The notes beneath the pieces are model-generated. The model saw only the letters and a program-made list of their open reading frames with translations. It searched no databases and had not been told where the DNA came from. From Bacteroidales bacterium (lineage in GTDB: Bacteria > Bacteroidota > Bacteroidia > Bacteroidales > UBA932), in the NCBI GenBank assembly GCA_017477245.1, contig JAFUWY010000026.1:1-49439 (forward strand): DNA of 49,439 bases, read 5' to 3'. Below are positions 43,664-49,439 of this stretch, piece after piece. The position numbers were made by a program, and so were the translations under genes. Numbering within the stretch: the stretch's first letter is position 1; each line of letters begins with the position of its first letter.

Positions 43664-43666
43664 CCG

Positions 43667-43963
43667 CTACAGCAGGGAGTAGAACTTGGCGATGTACCAG
43701 AGCACGACGACGACGAGGATCAGCGTGATGATGCCGATGATCGTCTGCGCACGGCGCATCGGGGTGCGCGTGCGCGGGCCGTCGCGGAATGCGCCCTTGA
43801 TGTAGGAGCCGGGGACGTAGGTGCCCTCCTTCTTCTCCTTCTCCAGGGTGCCGTCCACGGCACCGAAACGCCGCTTGCGCTCTTCCTCCTCCGGATCATA
43901 GTAGATCGGCTTGTAGTTGAATACCCGGTGTTCGTTCTCACCGAAAAAATTAAATAATCCCAT
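43667..43963 (-). CDS. Small conserved Bacteroidota membrane protein
   Basis: 98 residues. A conserved soluble N-terminus (MGLFNFFGENEHRVFNYKPI, then YYDPEEEERKRRFG) and one C-terminal helix (IIGIITLILVVVVLWYIA). Similar proteins are widespread in Bacteroidota, sometimes mislabelled as riboflavin synthase beta; the real function is unknown. First gene of the mutL operon. A -7 element is six bases before its ATG. Confidence 0.7.
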   Translation of the reverse strand: MGLFNFFGENEHRVFNYKPIYYDPEEEERKRRFGAVDGTLEKEKKEGTYVPGSYIKGAFRDGPRTRTPMRRAQTIIGIITLILVVVVLWYIAKFYSLL

Positions 43964-43969
43964 AGTCTA

Positions 43970-43977
43970 CAAATGTA
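43970..43977 (-). promoter_or_regulatory. -7 element of the mutL operon
   Basis: Minus-strand TACATTTG, six bases before the ATG at 43963. Only 12 bases separate it from the divergent ispF -7 element at 43990-43997. Confidence 0.6.
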
Positions 43978-43989
43978 ACCATTTTTCTT

Positions 43990-43997
43990 TACATTTG
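43990..43997 (+). promoter_or_regulatory. -7 element of ispF
   Basis: TACATTTG, the same sequence as the divergent element at 43970-43977, seven bases before the ATG at 44005. No clear -33 element. Confidence 0.6.
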
Positions 43998-44004
43998 CAG
44001 CGAT

Positions 44005-44484
44005 ATGGAATTCAGAATAGGACAAGGATACGACGTGCACGCGCTCGCGGAGGGCCTCCCGATGTGGCTCGGCGGCGTGCAGATTCCCTCGCAGACGGGC
44101 TTCGTGGCCCACTCCGACGGCGACGTGGCCATCCACGCCCTGTGCGACGCGCTGCTCGGCGCGCTCGCCCTGGGCGACATCGGCCACCTCTTCCCGGACA
44201 CCGACGACCGGTGGAAAGGCGTGGACAGCAAGAAGTTGCTGGCCGCCGTGCTCGACCTGCCGGCCCTGCGCGGCTGGACTGTCGTCAACGCCGACATCAC
44301 CATCGCGCTCCAGGCTCCCAAGCTCGCTCCCCACATCGATTCCATGCGCGGGACCCTCGCCGCCGTGATGGGGATCAGCCCCGCCCGGGTGAGCGTGAAG
44401 GCCACGACGACCGAGCGTCTGGGGTTCGTCGGACGCCGCGAGGGATGTGAAGTTTGGGCAATTGTGCTGATTGAGCGAAAATAA
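44005..44484 (+). CDS. ispF: 2-C-methyl-D-erythritol 2,4-cyclodiphosphate synthase
   Basis: 159 residues, the usual length. Zinc ligands D10 and H12 (GYDVHAL) and the histidine of AHSDGDVAIHALCDALLGAL, then GDIGHLFPDTD and the end block VSVKATTTERLGFVGR-EG. It makes the cyclodiphosphate of the MEP pathway from the product of IspE (12559). The mRNA is probably nearly leaderless. Confidence 0.96.
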   Translation: MEFRIGQGYDVHALAEGLPMWLGGVQIPSQTGFVAHSDGDVAIHALCDALLGALALGDIGHLFPDTDDRWKGVDSKKLLAAVLDLPALRGWTVVNADITIALQAPKLAPHIDSMRGTLAAVMGISPARVSVKATTTERLGFVGRREGCEVWAIVLIERK

Positions 44485-44485
44485 T

Positions 44486-44516
44486 TTTGCAAATTAGCAA
44501 AAGTGTTGTACATTTG
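44486..44516 (+). promoter_or_regulatory. Full promoter of the tRNA-Gln / tRNA-Met pair
   Basis: TTTG at 44486-44489, exactly 19 bases, then TACATTTG at 44509-44516. tRNA-Gln starts 35 bases later. Confidence 0.8.
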
Positions 44517-44551
44517 CAGTCCCAAAACCGAAAGGCACGGGATTGACACAT

Positions 44552-44625
44552 TGAGATGTGGTGTAATGGTAGCACTACAGATTCTGGCTCTGTCAGTGAG
44601 GGTTCGAATCCTTCCATCTCAACCA
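44552..44625 (+). tRNA. tRNA-Gln (anticodon CTG)
   Basis: Acceptor TGAGATG pairs with CATCTCA, anticodon stem ACAGA/TCTGT around TTCTGGC gives CTG, T-loop TTCGAAT. A discriminator A and encoded CCA (44623-44625) are present. Confidence 0.93.
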
Positions 44626-44631
44626 TGGTAC

Positions 44632-44705
44632 GGCGGGGTAGCTCAGCTGGTTAGAGCGTCGGATTCATAATCCGGAGGTCGTGGGATCGTGACCCACTCC
44701 CGCTA
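44632..44705 (+). tRNA. tRNA-Met (anticodon CAT) with unusual T-loop
   Basis: Acceptor GGCGGGG pairs with TCCCGCT with wobbles at both ends; D-arm GCTC...GAGC; anticodon stem CGGAT/ATCCG with CAT at 44666-44668; T-stem GTGGG/CCCAC. The T-loop (44686-44692) reads ATCGTGA in place of the near-universal TTCRANT, so T54 and A58 are exchanged. CCA is not encoded. Elongator Met or Ile2-type (lysidine) cannot be told apart with certainty. It follows tRNA-Gln by six bases on one transcript. Confidence 0.85.
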
Positions 44706-44737
44706 CTTCGCAACAAACAAATATCCGATATATCACT

Positions 44738-44770
44738 CCGGCGCATACCTGCGGCGGTTTTTTCTTTTTT
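44738..44770 (+). terminator. Terminator after the tRNA pair
   Basis: CCGGCGC pairs with GCGGCGG (one mismatch) around ATACCT, followed by TTTTTTCTTTTTT. Confidence 0.65.
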
Positions 44771-44771
44771 A

Positions 44772-45794
44772 TCACTTCCCGTTGAACGCGCGGGCGCGCT
44801 CTTCGCTTTGCTTGTCGTCCAGGTGGCCGCCGTTCTTGATGATGACCTTGTAGGTGAAGGTTTTGGTCTGCCCGGGCAGCAGCGTGAAGCCGGGTGTGCC
44901 GGTGTAGCTGCGGTCCATCTGCTTGCCGCCCAGGTTGTTGACGGCGAACAGACCGTAGCCGCGGGCGTGCGACCAGGCCGGGAAGTTGGGATTGTCCTTC
45001 GAATCGATGATGAGGATCGAGATGTCGTCGCCGTCCTTGGTGCCGTCGAGCCGGGTCCATTCGGCCCGCTTGGACCAGGCTTCGTCGCCCTGGAATCCCA
45101 GGCTGTTGGTGTACAGGCCCGTGACGCCGTCCATGTTGACGGTTGGCCCGTCGGCGGGCCTGCCGTCGGCGTCGAGGTATAGCACCGGCTTGTCCGAAGG
45201 CTGCTGGAAGGCGCGGTCCACCCGCAGCCCGAGCATGCCCTCCTTGTCCTCGCCGAAACGGACCGTGTCCACGGCCGTCAGCAGGGCCGTGCGGACGATG
45301 GTGCGCTCGTCCCGGGAGCCGCCGAAGGTGTAGGTGGTCCGCTCCGTCAGGAGTACGTGGCCCGTGTGGTCGACCCAGTCGGACAGGGTGACCAGGCGGT
45401 CGCCCTCCGCCGACGCGATGCTGCGGAGCAGCACCGTGCCGTAGGCGGCCTGGCGCTCCGCCGGGTGGGCGTGGTAGTTGTTCCAGAAGTCGAGGCCGTT
45501 GACGTCGCCGTGGTTGAACCACAGCCCGCTGTGGTGCGGATGGTCCACGCTCTCGAAGGCGCGGGGCGCCCGCGGGAAGCCCCGCGTGATGTCCACGCCG
45601 GAGGCCGTCAGGATGGGCCAGAGGATGGGCTTGCGCTCGTCTTCGGGGTAGAACAGGGTCGTGAAGGGCTTGCCGCCGACGCGGATCTCCACCTTGCGGG
45701 CGGCGTCGTCACGCTCGAAGGACACAGAAGGGGCGGAGCCGCAGGCGCACAGCAGCGCGGCGGCCGGCAGCAGGGACAGGATCAGGCGTTTCAT
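44772..45794 (-). CDS. DUF6807 (PmoA-like) family lipoprotein
   Basis: 340 residues from the ATG at 45794; upstream in-frame codons overlap the promoter. The signal peptide ends in LLCACGS (lipidated Cys19). The family hallmark [20 protein letters not shown] is at about 95-115, followed by a beta-rich body with [17 protein letters not shown] near the end. DUF6807 proteins are common in polysaccharide-using Bacteroidota and Planctomycetes and are thought to resemble sugar-processing enzymes, but no activity is settled. A -7 element ends 4 bases before the ATG. Confidence 0.85.
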   Translation of the reverse strand: MKRLILSLLPAAALLCACGSAPSVSFERDDAARKVEIRVGGKPFTTLFYPEDERKPILWPILTASGVDITRGFPRAPRAFESVDHPHHSGLWFNHGDVNGLDFWNNYHAHPAERQAAYGTVLLRSIASAEGDRLVTLSDWVDHTGHVLLTERTTYTFGGSRDERTIVRTALLTAVDTVRFGEDKEGMLGLRVDRAFQQPSDKPVLYLDADGRPADGPTVNMDGVTGLYTNSLGFQGDEAWSKRAEWTRLDGTKDGDDISILIIDSKDNPNFPAWSHARGYGLFAVNNLGGKQMDRSYTGTPGFTLLPGQTKTFTYKVIIKNGGHLDDKQSEERARAFNGK

Positions 45795-45798
45795 GTCC

Positions 45799-45806
45799 CA
45801 AATATA
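45799..45806 (-). promoter_or_regulatory. -7 element of the DUF6807 gene
   Basis: Minus-strand TATATTTG, four bases before the ATG at 45794. Confidence 0.55.
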
Positions 45807-45868
45807 CGCAACTTTCAAGGGAATCCGGAATCTTTTTCGTATCTTGCGGTATTCCAATTTGAAACCGC

Positions 45869-47740
45869 ATGATGAAAAAACACGTTCTCCGCATCGTGGC
45901 GGTGCTCCTGCCGCTGCTGCTGGCCCTGCCGGTTCCCGGCCTGGCCCGTCACAAGAATTTCACGGTATCGGTATACGTCCGCGCCTACGAGGTCCAGAAG
46001 ATGAAGGATCCCGCGTGGCTGGAGTCCACCTGGAAGGTCATCTCCGACCAGCTGGACGTGGACAAGATCTACCTGGAGACCCACCGCGACCTGCTGATCG
46101 TGGATGACGAGACCCTCGAGAAGGCCAAGGCTTTCTTCCGGAAGCAGGGCATCGAGGTGGCCGGCGGCATCACCTACACCATCGACGAGTCCAACGAATT
46201 CGAGACCTTCAGCTATTCCGACCCGAAGGACCGGGCGATGGTGCGCCGCATCGCGGAGCACACGGCCAAGCACTTCGACGAGTTCCTGCTGGACGACTTC
46301 TTCTTCACCTCCAGCAAGAAGGACGTGGAGATCGAAGCCAAGGGCAACCGCAGCTGGACCGAGTACCGCCTGGACCTGCTCAAGGAGGCCGGGCAGAACC
46401 TGGTCGTGGGCCCGGCCAAGGCCGTGAACCCGAAGGTCAAGGTGATCATCAAGTATCCCAACTGGTACGACCATTTCCAGGGCCTGGGTTTCAGCCTGGA
46501 GGACGGCCCCAAGATCTTCGACGGGGTGTGGACGGGCACGGAGACGCGTGATCCGGCGGGCGACCAGCACCTCCAGAATTACCTGAGCTACAACATCATG
46601 ACGTACTTCGAGCACATCTCCGGCGGTCGCAACGGCGGCGGCTGGGTCGACTCGGGCGGCATCAACATGAGCATGGACCGCTATGCCGAGCAGCTGCACC
46701 TGACGGCCATCGCGAAGGCGCGCGACGTGATGCTCTTCGCCTGGAACCAGCTCGTGGACGTCAAGCTCAACCCGCGCTTCCGCGCCCCCTGGCAGGGCAC
46801 GGGCACGAGCTGGGACTACGATGCGATGGCGGCGCCGTTCCGGAAGGGCCGCCAGACCGTCACGCCCACCACGATGGCCCGCATCGCCGACGTCGTGCTC
46901 CGCCAGGCGGACGAGCTCGTGGGCAAGCTGGGCAACCCGGTGGGCATCTGGTCCTACAAGCCCTACCATTCCCTCGGGGATGATTTCCTGCAGAACTACT
47001 TCGGGATGATCGGCCTGCCGATGGACATGTATGCCACCTTCCCCGAAGGGAGGAAATCCGTGATCCTGACGGCGCAGGCCGCCTCCGACCCGGATATCGT
47101 GGCCAAGATGGAGAAGCAGCTGCGCAGCGGCGGCGACGTGCTGGTCACGGCCGGCCTGGTCAAGGCCATCCCCGACAAGATCGCCGACATCTGCGAGCTG
47201 CGCGTGACGGACCTCAAGGCCCTGGTCGACGATTTCGGCCGCTACGGCAAGAGCGGCCGCGAGATCCTCATCCCGCAGATCCGCTACATGACCAACGACA
47301 GCTGGGAGGTGATCAGCGCCGGCCGGCCGCTGAGCGGCGGCGTGTCCGGCTTCCCGCTGCTGCACAAGGCCCTGTACTCGGGCGGCTACCTCTACGTGCT
47401 GGCCGTCCCGGACGACCCCGGCCAGCTCTACGACCTGCCGGAGGGCGTCCTGAATGAGCTGCTCCGCATCGTCAGCCGCGACATGGACCTCTACCTGGAG
47501 GGTCCCGCCAAGGTGAGCCTCTTCCTGTATGACAACAAGACCGTGATCGTGGAGAATTTCAACGACACGCCGGTCGATGTCCGGCTGGTCGGCGGCCCGG
47601 CCCTGAAGCTCCTGACGAACCTGGAGGACGGCCAGGTGCTGCCGTTCACCCCTCCGGCACCGGGGAGCCGCGGCCGCGCCCAGGCGCGGGCGGCCCTGAC
47701 CCTGCCGCCGCATTCCTACAAGGCATTCCGTTACGAGTAG
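45869..47740 (+). CDS. Large secreted protein, predicted glycoside-hydrolase-like TIM barrel
   Basis: 623 residues with a signal peptide ([14 protein letters not shown]); 45869 and 45872 are both possible starts. The N-terminal 330 residues alternate helices and strands in TIM-barrel fashion, with acidic strand ends [21 protein letters not shown] and [11 protein letters not shown] that could hold catalytic acids. A Rossmann-like part follows ([19 protein letters not shown], as in GH42 trimerisation domains) and a small C-terminal beta domain. No GH family can be named from sequence alone. Neighbour DUF6807 is divergent, which suggests a small glycan-processing locus. Confidence 0.6.
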   Translation: MMKKHVLRIVAVLLPLLLALPVPGLARHKNFTVSVYVRAYEVQKMKDPAWLESTWKVISDQLDVDKIYLETHRDLLIVDDETLEKAKAFFRKQGIEVAGGITYTIDESNEFETFSYSDPKDRAMVRRIAEHTAKHFDEFLLDDFFFTSSKKDVEIEAKGNRSWTEYRLDLLKEAGQNLVVGPAKAVNPKVKVIIKYPNWYDHFQGLGFSLEDGPKIFDGVWTGTETRDPAGDQHLQNYLSYNIMTYFEHISGGRNGGGWVDSGGINMSMDRYAEQLHLTAIAKARDVMLFAWNQLVDVKLNPRFRAPWQGTGTSWDYDAMAAPFRKGRQTVTPTTMARIADVVLRQADELVGKLGNPVGIWSYKPYHSLGDDFLQNYFGMIGLPMDMYATFPEGRKSVILTAQAASDPDIVAKMEKQLRSGGDVLVTAGLVKAIPDKIADICELRVTDLKALVDDFGRYGKSGREILIPQIRYMTNDSWEVISAGRPLSGGVSGFPLLHKALYSGGYLYVLAVPDDPGQLYDLPEGVLNELLRIVSRDMDLYLEGPAKVSLFLYDNKTVIVENFNDTPVDVRLVGGPALKLLTNLEDGQVLPFTPPAPGSRGRAQARAALTLPPHSYKAFRYE

Positions 47741-47746
47741 GCCGTC

Positions 47747-48421
47747 ATGAAAGAATCCACCGCTAGTTTCATCAGCAACATGCTGTCCGTCATCCTCGGC
47801 ATCGTGATCACGTTCGCGGTGCAGGGGATGATCGACCGGTCCCGGGAGAAGCAGGACGTCCGCTCCGCGCTCCAGCTGGTCCGGACCGAGCTGGCCTCCA
47901 ACATCGAGGACATCTCCATCATGACGGATTACCTGAAGCAGGAGCGGCGCTCCGCGACGTATTTCCTGTCCAACCTGAAAAACCTCAAGGCCTGCCCCGC
48001 CGATTCGGTCAGCTTCCACAGCGGGATCATCTTCGCCGATGCCTCCATCACGCTGAGCGACGACGCGCTGCAGCTCCTGAAGATGTCCTCGCTGTTCCAG
48101 GGGATCGGAGACATCGGGCTGGGGATGAAGATCATCCGCGCCTATGACAACTGCGCCTCGATCGCCGCGGGGCTGAACCGCCATGTCGAGAACCGCAACG
48201 AGAACTTCGAGGAGTCGATCGACGAGGGGTCCGTGGCACAGTTCGCCCAGGGTGGCAACATCAACATCACGGACTATCTCAAGACCCCTTACGGCCTGTA
48301 TTCCATCCGTTGGCTGACGACCCAGGGCGACGTGGGGCTGCTCACGGACGTCTCGGACATCGAGGCGGCCGTCGAGGCCATCGACGCCTACCTGCAGGGC
48401 CGGCGCCGGCGGGCCCGGTAA
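47747..48421 (+). CDS. Unknown membrane-anchored protein, DUF6090-like layout
   Basis: 224 residues. One N-terminal membrane helix (FISNMLSVILGIVITFAVQGM) followed by a helical, probably coiled-coil soluble part (ALQLVRTELASNIEDIS). Bacteroidota proteins of the DUF6090 type have the same layout (helix, then an E-L-x-x-N segment), but the match is only approximate. The gene is 6 bases after the hydrolase-like gene. Confidence 0.55.
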   Translation: MKESTASFISNMLSVILGIVITFAVQGMIDRSREKQDVRSALQLVRTELASNIEDISIMTDYLKQERRSATYFLSNLKNLKACPADSVSFHSGIIFADASITLSDDALQLLKMSSLFQGIGDIGLGMKIIRAYDNCASIAAGLNRHVENRNENFEESIDEGSVAQFAQGGNINITDYLKTPYGLYSIRWLTTQGDVGLLTDVSDIEAAVEAIDAYLQGRRRRAR

Positions 48422-48451
48422 GCGACAGAACAACAATCAAACGATACAATC

Positions 48452-48682
48452 ATGGTTAAGATCGAGAAAGAGAATCCTTCACGGGTCGTGATCGTCCCGC
48501 GTCCGTCCGTACCCGGCAATTCGGACACCACCTCCACGACGACCCAGACCAAATCGGCGCTGGGCGAGGCCGTGAAGAAGATGTCCGAATCCGAGATGGA
48601 GGTCCTCCGGATGGAGGAGGAGAAGGTGATCAAGAACGACGACGCCTTGAAGAAGGCGACCCGGATCATCCGGAAGGACTAG
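48452..48682 (+). CDS. Small hydrophilic protein of unknown function
   Basis: 76 residues, Lys/Glu-rich, with a flexible Ser/Thr stretch (SDTTSTTTQTKSA) and a C-terminal helix (SESEMEVLRMEEEKVIKN). No signal peptide or family recognised. It follows the previous gene by 30 bases in the same direction and converges on the DUF4252 gene. Confidence 0.5.
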   Translation: MVKIEKENPSRVVIVPRPSVPGNSDTTSTTTQTKSALGEAVKKMSESEMEVLRMEEEKVIKNDDALKKATRIIRKD

Positions 48683-48695
48683 CTTCCCCGGCGGG

Positions 48696-49181
48696 TCAGT
48701 CCTCCATCTGCTTTGCGAGCAGCTGCTCGAACTGATCGCGCGGCATCTGCCCGTCCAGGCAGATGAAGGTGACTTCGTCCGCTTCGGCGGCGAGCATCAC
48801 GAATCCGTTGACGACCTTGTCGCTGCCGACGGTGTACATCCGCATGGTCTGGCCGTCCTCCTTGGCTTCCATCAGGAGTTCGTATTTGCCGGAGGAGATG
48901 AACCGCTCCGCGTCGGCGCGGAGCCGGGCGTTGAGGTCCTGGTTCTCGCTGCTGAGGATATACATGCCGGACAGGGCCTGGATGACGGGGGAGAGGTTGA
49001 CCTTGCCGTCGCCGGTCTCCAGGTCCGGGATCCGGCCGATCATCCGGAACATGGCGGGGGAGATGTAGACGGCGCTGACGCCCTCGGCGTCGGAGTATTT
49101 CTGGTAGATGGACTTGCCGTTCTGGGCAAGCGCGGAGACGGTGAGCAGCAGGGCTGCGAGGAGGAGGGTTATGCGTTTCAT
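48696..49181 (-). CDS. DUF4252 domain-containing protein
   Basis: 161 residues with a signal peptide (LLLAALLLTVSALAQ). The body matches DUF4252: YQKYSDAEGVSAVYISPAMF near 26-45, the short helix region LSPVIQALSGMYILSSEN, and the end blocks MYTVGSDKVVNGFVMLA and EVTFICLDGQM. In Bacteroidota such genes commonly follow an ECF sigma factor and its membrane regulator. Here the upstream gene overlaps by ATGA. Confidence 0.85.
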   Translation of the reverse strand: MKRITLLLAALLLTVSALAQNGKSIYQKYSDAEGVSAVYISPAMFRMIGRIPDLETGDGKVNLSPVIQALSGMYILSSENQDLNARLRADAERFISSGKYELLMEAKEDGQTMRMYTVGSDKVVNGFVMLAAEADEVTFICLDGQMPRDQFEQLLAKQMED

Positions 49182-49439
49182 TTTTCTTGGATCTTGTTGA
49201 GGATGTTCTGGGGCATTTCGGCGGCGGAGCCTGCCTTGCGGGCGATCTGCATGCCGTCGCTCATCTTGTCGGAGATGGTCTGGAAGGCCTTCTCGACCTC
49301 GGCGTAGGCGAGGTAGGGATCGTCGAAGGTGTCCTGGGGGCCGCGTTCCGGGAGGGTGACCAGCAGGGTCGCGGCCGCGGCCGTGGCCAGGGCGGCCGCA
49401 GGCAGGGCCCAGCGGAGCGGGCGGGGCTGCTGCGGCTCC
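49178..49439 (-). CDS. Membrane protein of an ECF-sigma operon, C-terminal part (start outside window)
   Basis: 86 residues are visible; the frame is open to the window edge. A helix (ALPAAALATAAAATLLV) is followed by TFDDPYLAYAEVEKAFQTIS and a short amphipathic end (MPQNILNKIQEK). This layout, directly before DUF4252 and overlapping it by four bases, is that of the putative anti-sigma or stress membrane protein in Bacteroidota sigma-factor operons. The sigma gene would lie outside the window to the right. Confidence 0.6.
   Translation of the reverse strand, partial: EPQQPRPLRWALPAAALATAAAATLLVTLPERGPQDTFDDPYLAYAEVEKAFQTISDKMSDGMQIARKAGSAAEMPQNILNKIQEK

Overview
The window looks like a chromosomal segment of a high-GC member of the Bacteroidota, most likely a gut-type Bacteroidales. 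The grounds are gene content (SufB, a ribosomal S16 with a long tail, DUF3108, DUF4252, DUF6807 and SusC-free outer-membrane proteins of Bacteroidota type), the absence of Shine-Dalgarno sequences, and repeated promoters of the Bacteroidota form TTTG-N19-TAnnTTTG. Most of it is GC-rich housekeeping sequence. Three stretches differ: the AT-richer left edge (1-1550), an AT-rich patch beside tRNA-Leu (24610-25270), and two large non-coding repeat clusters (18171-19750 and 38066-40405).

Layout. 1-1566: end of an AAA/DUF4143 ATPase, then a frameshifted and truncated FISUMP-type pseudogene running into a terminator. 1606-9053: a secreted M28 peptidase, then a leftward block with DUF3108 and DUF4421-like envelope proteins, a C69 dipeptidase, a sodium:solute symporter and an outer-membrane-type protein. 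9191-13314: a tightly overlapping operon sufB-pnuC-like-sufC-short sufD-ispE. 13351-17040: a DUF975 membrane protein, an unusual fusion of an O-antigen flippase with a TupA-like ATP-grasp domain, and a DUF616-type glycosyltransferase. 17143-18170: rpsP-rimM. 18171-19750: repeat cluster 1. 19754-21972: two family 2 glycosyltransferases and a convergent small lipoprotein. 22089-24606: feoAB fusion and its Cys-rich partner. 25278-27170: tRNA-Leu, a hemerythrin-LuxR regulator, queH and a 58-residue membrane protein.

27405-33137: a complete MacAB-TolC-like efflux operon (ATPase, two permeases, adaptor, outer-membrane channel). 33159-38065: an outer-membrane barrel, a CYTH protein, galE, a phosphoesterase, radA and rsmE. 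38066-40405: repeat cluster 2. 40406-43963 (leftward): a tsaC/Sua5 protein with an in-frame palindromic insert, a rhomboid protease, mutL and a small membrane protein. 44005-44705: ispF, tRNA-Gln and tRNA-Met. 44772-49439: DUF6807, a large secreted hydrolase-like protein, two unknown proteins, DUF4252 and a probable membrane anti-sigma-like partner.

The most striking unexplained structure is a composite non-coding element present twice, about 20 kb apart, in the same orientation and with the same order of modules: a tandem hairpin array, 118-nt palindromic blocks, a double AACGTCC hairpin, a set of hairpins with 8-nt loops, and a 110-bp inverted-repeat segment. Stems are kept by compensating or wobble changes and no protein is apparent. 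A second theme is that at least nine genes start 1-8 bases after a -7 promoter element, suggesting common leaderless or nearly leaderless mRNAs.
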